Shown here: positions 9,195 through 16,577 of the stretch, one piece after another
How positions within the stretch are numbered: the stretch's first letter is position 1
Layout: every line of letters begins with the position of its first letter
NCBI GenBank assembly: GCA_036703315.1
Contig: DATNPH010000060.1
Span: 1 to 64,000, forward strand
DNA: 64,000 nucleotides
DNA from: DATNPH01 sp036703315
GTDB lineage: Bacteria; Cyanobacteriota; Cyanobacteriia; Cyanobacteriales; Coleofasciculaceae
Direction of reading: 5' to 3'
Translations under genes and position numbers: made by a program
Notes under the pieces: model-generated
What the model was told of the DNA's origin: nothing
What the model saw: the letters and a program-made list of their open reading frames with translations, nothing else
The model's database searches: none

Positions 9195-9480
9195 TTTTAT
9201 GCATCATTACTACTGCTCTCGCGCATTTATACAAATTGAGAATTTGTCTCTACTACAACTCAATACACATTCTTGCTCCAAGACCATGGCTCAACGGTTA
9301 GATTTCATCTAATCCTGATTTCCCCTGAATTGAGCAACCCGCTATCGTAGCAATATCTATAATCTTTATCAACATAGTTGTGCTTCTTATTGACTTTGGG
9401 TTAAAGTCAAAGAGAAAATCCCGAATCAAACCTCTGAAATTTGTCAAGAGAGTTGAATAGGGAAATGGGTGACTACTATA
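9195..9480. other. Leader region upstream of the candidate peptide gene
   Basis: Gene-free stretch. It holds a small hairpin GGTTAGATTT/ATCTAATCC near 9297-9315 and AT-rich promoter-like sequence, but no motif I can name. The promoter of the 9495 peptide operon should lie here. Confidence 0.35.
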
Positions 9481-9494
9481 ATTGGAGAAAAAGT

Positions 9495-9647
9495 ATGTCA
9501 GATCGAGTCCAAGCATCGGATTTGAAGCAATCCCGTGCCAGTAAGATTCAGATTGAAGTCAAAGAAATTGCCCCGCAGACGACAAGTAAAAATACTAAGT
9601 CTCTGCTAAATGCTGACGCTGACGGAGATGATATTCGCAACGAATAG
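9495..9647 (+). CDS. Candidate ribosomally made precursor peptide (50 aa) for the downstream oxygenase
   Basis: ATG at 9495 is preceded by GGAG with 7-nt spacing, a good ribosome-binding site; an in-frame ATG at 9441 would add 18 residues but lacks this. The peptide starts MSDRVQASDLKQSRASKIQI, has a charged leader-like middle (EVKEIAPQTTSKNTK), and ends in an Asp/Asn-rich tail, SLLNADADGDDIRNE, with N39, D41, D43, D45, D46 and N49. It is 119 bp upstream of a JmjC-type oxygenase whose family hydroxylates Asp, Asn, Arg or His side chains. A leader plus acidic core next to a tailoring enzyme is typical of RiPP precursors, but no family match is claimed. Confidence 0.6.
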   Translation: MSDRVQASDLKQSRASKIQIEVKEIAPQTTSKNTKSLLNADADGDDIRNE

Positions 9648-9673
9648 TTGCTGCTCTTTTCGTTAGGCAATAT

Positions 9674-9735
9674 ATCAGGAAGGATTGGGTAATGCATTCG
9701 TACCTTTTCCTCCTGATCCTGAGTCTATTATTTTT
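9674..9735 (+). terminator. Weak hairpin / attenuator between peptide and oxygenase genes
   Basis: ATCAGGA (9674-9680) pairs with TCCTGAT (9711-9717), with extra pairing of AGGA and TTCC inside the loop, followed by a T-rich run (TATTATTTTTTTA) at about 9724-9736. A partial terminator here would give more peptide than enzyme message, as often seen between a precursor and its modifying genes. Confidence 0.55.
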
Positions 9736-9766
9736 TTAGCTTTTTTATTGAAAAACTTTCTCAACT

Positions 9767-10936
9767 ATGTGGTCGCTTGTAAATATATTGAAACCCTACA
9801 GTGTAGAAGAATTCTTAAAAAATAATTGGACAAGCAAAGCGGTCTTTATATCTAGTGAAGGACACAAGAAATTTAATAACCTGTTTTCTTGGGAAAAATT
9901 AACGTATCTGCTAAACTTTCATGAATTCGACTATCCCGATCTTCGGTTGGCATTAAATGGAAAAGTCTTAGATGAGAGTGAAAATGCAAATCTCATCAAG
10001 TGGTGCCAGGAAGGTGCAACTTTAATAATCAACAAGGTACATAAGCTCATCCCAGAAATTACGGCTTTCACTTCAGAAGTTAAATACGATTTAGGCTATA
10101 GTGCGCAAGTAAATGCATACTGCTCATGGCCTGGAAAACAAGGTTTTTCATCTCACTACGATACCCATGAGGCTTTCATATTACAGGTAGACGGTAGCAA
10201 GCAATGGCATGTATTTCCAGACACAATAAAGTATCCTTTATCGGATCAAAAATCAGCCTCTTTTCCACCACCAGAAGGGGAGCCTTACTTAAGCTGCACT
10301 CTCAACCCAGGTGATGTTCTTTACATCCCGCGTGGACATTGGCATTATGCCGTTGCGCTTGAAAATCCATCTTTGCATCTAACTTTAGGAGTGCATTGTA
10401 AAACAGGGATTGACTTTATTGAATGGTTAGTTAGTGAGCTGAGCAAAAAAGAAGAATGGCGTAAAAGCCTACCATTGCGTACAGAGACAGCTCCTATAAA
10501 TAGTCATATAGATACGTTAATCCAAAATTTAAGTCAGTCTATTAAAACTAATAATATTGGTGATGAATATATTAGATATCTTGATGGCTTAGACAAGCCC
10601 TTATCTAAATATTCTTTGCCTCAGCAAGTAGGGTTCAATATATTTACAAAAGGTACTGAAACAAAGTTTAAAAATGCGAAGTTTCAGCGAATTGGCGTTT
10701 CTGAGCTGTCCGATGGGAGTGGATACAGAATTATCATTTCAGGTAAAGAAGTATCTCTTAAAGGGGTACCTAGCTCTCTGATTGAAAACTTATTTACTGG
10801 GGAGATTTTCACGGGTAACGATGTGATAAGTTGGCTACCAGATTTTGATTGGGAAATTGATATTGTTCCCCTTTTGACTCGTTTAGTAGTCGAAGGAATT
10901 ATTTTTGTTGACACTACCGCTTCTAGTGCAGACTGA
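9767..10936 (+). CDS. JmjC/cupin_4-type Fe(II)/2-oxoglutarate oxygenase (ribosomal-oxygenase-like)
   Basis: 389 residues. Residues 126-134 (GFSSHYDTH) give the HxD iron motif (H130, D132) and GDVLYIPRGHWHYAVALE (182-199) supplies the distal histidine, most likely H193 by comparison with E. coli YcfD/RoxA. LQVDGSKQWHVF between them is also typical of the JmjC/cupin_4 fold. The C-terminal part (about 290-385, ending EIDIVPLLTRLVVEGIIFVD) resembles the winged-helix region of ribosomal oxygenases. Such enzymes hydroxylate Arg, His, Asp or Asn in proteins or peptides. It lies directly after the 50-aa peptide gene and before a [2Fe-2S] protein, so a peptide substrate is the main hypothesis. Ribosomal protein hydroxylation is the alternative. 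Confidence 0.85.
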   Translation: MWSLVNILKPYSVEEFLKNNWTSKAVFISSEGHKKFNNLFSWEKLTYLLNFHEFDYPDLRLALNGKVLDESENANLIKWCQEGATLIINKVHKLIPEITAFTSEVKYDLGYSAQVNAYCSWPGKQGFSSHYDTHEAFILQVDGSKQWHVFPDTIKYPLSDQKSASFPPPEGEPYLSCTLNPGDVLYIPRGHWHYAVALENPSLHLTLGVHCKTGIDFIEWLVSELSKKEEWRKSLPLRTETAPINSHIDTLIQNLSQSIKTNNIGDEYIRYLDGLDKPLSKYSLPQQVGFNIFTKGTETKFKNAKFQRIGVSELSDGSGYRIIISGKEVSLKGVPSSLIENLFTGEIFTGNDVISWLPDFDWEIDIVPLLTRLVVEGIIFVDTTASSAD

Positions 10937-11064
10937 CAGAAATAAGTGACCAGCTTAGAAGCCGTTGAACACCTTACAATCAAAATATTTTTGACTTTTG
11001 CTTTTTGACTTCCGCGTAGCGGCACTAGCATCTATCAAGAAAAATCTATAAATGAGTAGAAACA

Positions 11065-12150
11065 ATGACTAAATTTTTTTGCGCTGACTCTTCTCGGCAG
11101 GCAGAAGAAGACATTATTGGAAGTGGTACAAACTACCAAACTTATGTTTTAGTGGAGTGTCGTCCTCCATGGGCAGAAGAAGCCTTTGATACAAAATATG
11201 TGCCTCAGAATCTAAAGAATTTGGTAGCCGAAATGAAGGAAACCAAACTTCCAGTAAGATTTTTATTAATTAACTCAGGTAAGTTAAAAAGCACAAACTA
11301 TACAAAAGTTTTGATTTATGAGAAGCAAAAAGAGTGGCTTTCCAATGGCTACAAAAGAAAGGAGTTTGATGTAGAAGATATTGAGCAAGTAGCCCCTATT
11401 GTCAAGCAATATTTAAATGGCGAAGCTCCAGATTACGAAAGTGAGGAAAGTGACACAAGTCAACTAAGAGATATTTTGGTCTGTACTCACGGAAAGCATG
11501 ATAAGTGTTGTGCCAAGTATGGCAATCCCTTTTATTTCCAAGCTGTAGCTACTATTACTCACTTAAATTTGAGTAATGTTCGGATTTGGCAGGCAAGTCA
11601 CTTTGGAGGCCATCGGTTTGCCCCAACCGCGATCGACTTTCCAGATGGAAGATACTATGGAGTTCTCGATCAAGAGTCATTTAGGTCGATTTTGACGCGA
11701 TCGGGTGATATCAATTGCTTGAATAAAGTTTATCGAGGCTGGGGAATTTTACCAACCTCAATTCAGGTTTTGGAAAGAGAACTAATTTTTCGCTATGGAT
11801 GGGATTGGTTTAAATACAAAGTAGCAGGCAGAATTATTGAGCAAAATTTGGACAAGAGTGTAATTAAAGCGGAGCTAACTTTTAACACACTAGATAATTC
11901 CCTACATACTTATCGTGCTGATCTAGTAAAAGATGAGAGTAAGACACTTCGACTAAAAGGCTCATGCGGTACTACAAAAGAATCAGAGTTTGTTAAATAC
12001 TCTGTAGTAAATATTCATCTTGACTCAGACAATAGGTCAGAGGTTGCAGCACATGAATACGTGCGGAATGTCAATATAAACAAAGGGTTTACCCGTCTCC
12101 GAAAATCCAAGTTTTTTGTAAAATTCCAAGGCACTAATCCGAGTCATTAA
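11065..12150 (+). CDS. Sucrase/ferredoxin-like (Apd1-type) thioredoxin-fold [2Fe-2S] protein
   Basis: 361 residues. The N-terminal half has the YVLVECRPPWAEEAF motif of the sucrase/ferredoxin-like family. The cluster region is VCTHGKHDKCCAKYG (C140, C148, C149) followed by ASHFGGHRFAPTA, whose HxGGH (H179, H183) matches the His ligands of Apd1-type Cys2/His2 clusters. GRYYGVL and a C-terminal domain of unknown role follow. The family carries redox [2Fe-2S] centres. It starts 128 bp after the oxygenase on the same strand, so it may re-reduce that enzyme or a product, which is inference. Its last 114 bp overlap, tail to tail, the GNAT gene on the other strand. Confidence 0.85.
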   Translation: MTKFFCADSSRQAEEDIIGSGTNYQTYVLVECRPPWAEEAFDTKYVPQNLKNLVAEMKETKLPVRFLLINSGKLKSTNYTKVLIYEKQKEWLSNGYKRKEFDVEDIEQVAPIVKQYLNGEAPDYESEESDTSQLRDILVCTHGKHDKCCAKYGNPFYFQAVATITHLNLSNVRIWQASHFGGHRFAPTAIDFPDGRYYGVLDQESFRSILTRSGDINCLNKVYRGWGILPTSIQVLERELIFRYGWDWFKYKVAGRIIEQNLDKSVIKAELTFNTLDNSLHTYRADLVKDESKTLRLKGSCGTTKESEFVKYSVVNIHLDSDNRSEVAAHEYVRNVNINKGFTRLRKSKFFVKFQGTNPSH

Positions 12151-12471
12151 CCTTAAATATTTAAGATTTTTTTGCTTAGCTGTTTCTATTAATTCCTTGA
12201 TGAGTTGTGTACCTATACCTTGGTTGCGAAAATCAGGTAGCACTGAGACATAGGCAATGCTTCCCATTTCTGCGGATAGCTCCCGTAGTCTTGCTGAACC
12301 AATGACCTTATCATTGCAAACAGCAACTAGATGAAATGAACTATCATCGTACTTATCCTTTTCGGTTCCTCTATCCATTCCTAAAGGCGCTCTGAGGACA
12401 AGCCATCGTTGGTAGTACATATCATCTAGCTCTTGTTTATTCTTGATTGGATGTACCTCAATGTTGAGCAT
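12037..12471 (-). CDS. GNAT-family N-acetyltransferase
   Basis: 144 residues. The acetyl-CoA loop is in SVLPDFRNQGIGTQLIKEL (Q/RxxGxG/A type), and YVSVLP, ALEFYKKLGF and the terminal DIPHVFM are standard GNAT landmarks. The substrate is unknown. Its ATG overlaps the last 14 bases of the 1306-aa histidine kinase, so it is probably translationally coupled to it. Its 3' end overlaps the sucrase/ferredoxin gene antisense by 114 bp; both frames carry conserved residues up to or into the overlap on the GNAT side. Confidence 0.88.
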   Translation of the reverse strand: MLNIEVHPIKNKQELDDMYYQRWLVLRAPLGMDRGTEKDKYDDSSFHLVAVCNDKVIGSARLRELSAEMGSIAYVSVLPDFRNQGIGTQLIKELIETAKQKNLKYLRLMTRISALEFYKKLGFSETGKPFVYIDIPHVFMCCNL

Positions 12472-15400
12472 TGGCTTGTCTGACTGGAATTTTTACAATA
12501 AACTCTGTTCCTTGCCCTGGAGCAGAAACGCAACTAATGTGACCCTTATGTTTTTCTACTACAATCTGATAGCTAATGGATAACCCCAAACCTGTACCAG
12601 TTCCTACAGGCTTCGTAGTGAAAAATGGGTCAAATATCTGATGGAGCACTTCCTGACTCATGCCAAAACCATTATCGGCAATACGAATGAAAACCCATTG
12701 GAAATTGGGAATTGAGGTAGTTCCCTTTTGACTTTTGAGTTTTGATCGTGCTGGTGCCGAGAATTCACTTCCCGGCAAAGAATCGCTGTCACTAGGCAAT
12801 TTTTGACTTAACGAAGTGCAGATGGTAATCAGGCGTGGAGCTGGGCGAGTTTCTAAAGCATCAATGGCATTATTGAGCAGATTCATAAACACCTGATTTA
12901 ACTGACTGGCATAACAGATGACTGGTGGTAGTTGACCATAGTCTTTAATCACCTGAATCTCAGGGTGATTGCCATCTGCTCTCAGGCGGTGCTTCAAAAT
13001 GAGGAGGGTGTTATCGATACCCTCATGGATATCGACAGGTTTTAGCTCTTTTTCATCCAGTCTCGAGAAGTTTCGCAAGCTACGCACAATTTCGCTGATG
13101 CGTTCAGCTCCCACCTGCATGGAATCGATCAGTTTTTGCCAATCTTCCAGCAGAAAATCTAAGTCAAGCTCAGAAGATAGCTGCTGAATTTCTGGTGTGG
13201 GATAAGGATAAGTTTGCTGATAGAGTTCAATCAGGCTCAGTAAGTCTTGGAAGTAGTGACGCGCAGGAGTAAGATTCCCGTAAATAAAGCTAACAGGATT
13301 GTTGATTTCGTGGGCAATACCCGCGATCATTTGACCCAAACTTGACATTTTCTCAGCTTGAATTAGTTGGGCTTGGGTGCGTTTCAATTCGCTCAGGGTC
13401 AGTTCTAGCGTTTGTGACTTTTCTTGTTCTCGCTTCGTTAATTGTCGCAGAGCCTCCTCTGCCTGCTTGCGAGCGGTGATATCACGCACAATTACTAAGA
13501 CTTCGTCCTCCCCACAAACTACAATCCGAGCCTCTTGCTCGTAGACGCTACCGTCCACCATAAGCTGAAACTCATAACTTTGTGGATTGCCCGTAGAAAG
13601 TGCCTGCTTTACATATTGCATGCGCTGCTGACTCACCTCGGACGGCATGATCTCGTATATACTTTTGCCGATAAAGTCACTGCCAGACACGACCGTTTTA
13701 AAGTTTTTTGCTGGTCTAAAGTCTAGGTAAGTACCATCTTTGGTCATTCTAATCATCAAATCTGGTATCGCGTTTAGCAAAGCTCGATTTTGTGCCTCAC
13801 TTGTGCGTAGTGCGTCTTCTGCCTGCTTGCGTGTTGTAATATCCGTAACGCGAACTAGATGCATCTTCTGACCAGCTACATAAATCTCCCTCGCTGCTAA
13901 ACTGCCCCAAAACAGCTTTCCTTTTTTAGTGACATATTCCAGCTCCCAACTCCAAAAGCCGTACAAAGCAATTTCGTCAACGATAGTATTCAAGTCCTCT
14001 GGTGTAAACGATTTTTTTTGAAGGGTACGTCCCTCAATATTGAGTAATTCTTCCTTACTTTGAGCTTCAAACAGTTCCACGGCACGTCGATTACAATTTG
14101 TGATCAAAAGCGTTTCAGCATTGACTAGAAAAATTGCATCAGTCGATTCATTGAAGATAGATTCAAGCAACTCCTTAGAGCGAATGATTTCTGCTTCAGC
14201 TTGCTTGCGCTCCGTGATATCTTCTGCCAATCCCACAAAGCGCAGTAATTGTCCTGCCTGATCGCGAACCACCGAAATATCAGCAACAATCCAGCGAATT
14301 GAACCGTTAGGTTGAATAATTCGATACTCTCGCTTGACGGAATTTCCTTGAAACTGTTCTCGAAGGGAATTTAAAACCAATTCGCGATCGTCTGGATGCA
14401 ATGCCTCGATCCAGGATTGGGGATTTTCGTATAGGCTTTCACAGCTACGTCCCCAAATCCTTTCATAGGATGGACTAACGTAAATAAACTGACCAGAACT
14501 CGCTGAACGAATAAAGAAGAACTGACTGATAGTTCCTGCAATTTCGCGGAAGCGTTCTTCGCTTTCTCTTAGGGCTTGTGCAACTTGCTGGCGTTCGGCA
14601 ATTTCATGCTTTAACTGGTCATTGATATTGATTAATTCTGCTGTTCGTTGCACAACTTGGGCTTCTAAAGTGCGATTGTAGTCGGCTAAACTCCTCTGTA
14701 CTTGTTTGCTTTCGATGATGTCTCGACCTTCTGAAATGACAAATTCAATGTTGCCGTTCTCATCAAAAATAGGCTTCAACGAAAAATCAATGGTGACAAC
14801 ACTACTATCAGCAGCTAACACATCGACTTCATAGCGGATAAATTCACCTCGACACGATCGCTTGATCGCGGCTTGCAGCTGGGTTTGTGTTTCTTCGGAA
14901 ATCGTCCACCAATAGCACTCCCAAAATGGCTTCCCGATAACATCTTCTCGCTGCAAGCCGCCAAAATCTAGGGCGGTTTGGTTGGCTTCTAAGAGAACGC
15001 CATCAATGCTCAGCAGTCCTGTAAACTCAAAGGTCTGATTGAAGATTCCCCGAAACTTGCGATCGCTATTATGTAAAGCTGCATTCAAAGAAGTAAGCTC
15101 GGCAAAGGAAGCTTGCAGTTGCGCTGCCATGCTATTAAAAGACTTTGCCAATTGCCCCACTTCATCAGAGCGTTTGATGTCTACTGTTTTATCCCATTGT
15201 CCCTGAGCAATTTCCTTGGCCGCGGTATTCAAGCCCAGAATTGGCTTTGCAATCCAACGAGCGGTAAGAATGCCAATTCCTGTAGCCACGACTAAGGTGA
15301 CTGCACACAGCCCAATAGTAGTGTAGGTGTTGGCGTTGATTTGCTCCATAAAGTCGGATTCTGGCACGACTACCGCAAGTAGCCAATCCAAACCAAACTC

Positions 15401-16378
15401 ATCCCGAAACGGCACGACTTGAACGAATTGGCGTTCGCCATCTTTGATAAATTCAAGTTGTTGATTAGAATTGACTTTCGTGAAGTTGCCAAATTGTTCG
15501 AGCAAATACCCGCCCGTTGCACTGATCAAAGCATTTCTGCTTTCTGTTACTTTTAACCGCTTAAACTCTTTTTTACTGTTTCTAATATATAGCTTTTCTT
15601 CTACCGAATCGGCTACCAAAAACCCGTTACGCTCGATGATAAAAATTTTTCCAGACTTGCTAATTGGCAAACTGTGGAGAAATTCGCTGATTTCAGTGAG
15701 ATTGAGGTTAACCGAAAATACGCCAAGCAGTTCATTGTTAGCCTGATCATAAATGGGTCGATTTGCATTAATCGTAAGATCGGCTTTATTCCCTAGCTGG
15801 AAAATCTGAGTCCAGGTTGGTTTCACTGCACCCACAGCAGCTTTATACCAAAGACTTTTCCGCGCATCGGGTTGTCGAAAAGTTGCCTGTAGTTTGCCTC
15901 TATTGCCAAGGGAGTCTGAAGCATACATAGATATCTTACTGGTATCAGACAGGTCGGATACCATGATCAGCTCTTTCCCGGTAAGGCGATCGCTCGCTAT
16001 AAAGTTTCCTCGATTACTACCAAAAATAATAGTTGTCACAGAGTTAAATTGCTGAAGTTGCCAGAAAAGGTAGCGTTCCCATTTGGGCAAATCTTGCAAA
16101 TCTAGCTGACTTGAGCGAACAGCATCAACATTGATTCGGTTGATCAAATGAGGCGTTGCCAAGTAAGTATCGAGGTAAAGCTTGACGCGATCGCTAACTT
16201 CACTACGCAGTTGGGAGGCAACAACATTTACTGCTTGTTGCCCATTTCTAAAGGAGAGATACCCTACTAAGCCCACTGCCCCAACGATTTGTAGAACGAA
16301 GGGGACAATCAGGACGATTCGCAGGGGAACCTTACCAGCAACTTCGGCAATGGTACGGTTTATAGACCTAATTGACAT
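12458..16378 (-). CDS. Multi-PAS sensor histidine kinase with extracytoplasmic Cache-like domain
   Basis: 1306 residues. TM1 is about 17-41, a periplasmic dCache-like sensor follows to about 345, TM2 about 352-376, and then HAMP (SDEVGQLAKSFNSMAAQL). Four PAS/PAC modules fill roughly 445-985; repeated EDITERKQAE-like ends mark the PAC borders. The HisKA box MIAGIAHEINNPVSF places the phospho-acceptor at H1023, and the ATPase has NLLNNAIDA, ADNGFGM, FDPFFTTKPVGTGTGLGL. The DNA strand and spacing put the GNAT gene directly downstream. No receiver domain is fused and no response regulator is adjacent. Ligand unknown. Confidence 0.93.
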   Translation of the reverse strand: MSIRSINRTIAEVAGKVPLRIVLIVPFVLQIVGAVGLVGYLSFRNGQQAVNVVASQLRSEVSDRVKLYLDTYLATPHLINRINVDAVRSSQLDLQDLPKWERYLFWQLQQFNSVTTIIFGSNRGNFIASDRLTGKELIMVSDLSDTSKISMYASDSLGNRGKLQATFRQPDARKSLWYKAAVGAVKPTWTQIFQLGNKADLTINANRPIYDQANNELLGVFSVNLNLTEISEFLHSLPISKSGKIFIIERNGFLVADSVEEKLYIRNSKKEFKRLKVTESRNALISATGGYLLEQFGNFTKVNSNQQLEFIKDGERQFVQVVPFRDEFGLDWLLAVVVPESDFMEQINANTYTTIGLCAVTLVVATGIGILTARWIAKPILGLNTAAKEIAQGQWDKTVDIKRSDEVGQLAKSFNSMAAQLQASFAELTSLNAALHNSDRKFRGIFNQTFEFTGLLSIDGVLLEANQTALDFGGLQREDVIGKPFWECYWWTISEETQTQLQAAIKRSCRGEFIRYEVDVLAADSSVVTIDFSLKPIFDENGNIEFVISEGRDIIESKQVQRSLADYNRTLEAQVVQRTAELININDQLKHEIAERQQVAQALRESEERFREIAGTISQFFFIRSASSGQFIYVSPSYERIWGRSCESLYENPQSWIEALHPDDRELVLNSLREQFQGNSVKREYRIIQPNGSIRWIVADISVVRDQAGQLLRFVGLAEDITERKQAEAEIIRSKELLESIFNESTDAIFLVNAETLLITNCNRRAVELFEAQSKEELLNIEGRTLQKKSFTPEDLNTIVDEIALYGFWSWELEYVTKKGKLFWGSLAAREIYVAGQKMHLVRVTDITTRKQAEDALRTSEAQNRALLNAIPDLMIRMTKDGTYLDFRPAKNFKTVVSGSDFIGKSIYEIMPSEVSQQRMQYVKQALSTGNPQSYEFQLMVDGSVYEQEARIVVCGEDEVLVIVRDITARKQAEEALRQLTKREQEKSQTLELTLSELKRTQAQLIQAEKMSSLGQMIAGIAHEINNPVSFIYGNLTPARHYFQDLLSLIELYQQTYPYPTPEIQQLSSELDLDFLLEDWQKLIDSMQVGAERISEIVRSLRNFSRLDEKELKPVDIHEGIDNTLLILKHRLRADGNHPEIQVIKDYGQLPPVICYASQLNQVFMNLLNNAIDALETRPAPRLITICTSLSQKLPSDSDSLPGSEFSAPARSKLKSQKGTTSIPNFQWVFIRIADNGFGMSQEVLHQIFDPFFTTKPVGTGTGLGLSISYQIVVEKHKGHISCVSAPGQGTEFIVKIPVRQANAQH

Positions 16379-16577
16379 GGCACGTCGTTTGTTATCCGTT
16401 TCTGTGGCTCTGTCTAGGAATGCTGTTAGATGTCTCTAATCTATTTGTTCTATTTAAGCTAATCGGTTGAGTTCCCAAGAGAAATTGCGGAATGCGGGAG
16501 GTTCATTGAGTTGAGAAAAACCACATAATTAATAGGAATTAGCCTTTAGGCATGGGATTGTCGAAAGAGGAAGAAGA

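Noticed and set aside
9298..9516. 72-aa minus-strand ORF near the peptide
   Set aside because: No RBS or homology-like features; overlaps the better-supported plus-strand peptide.
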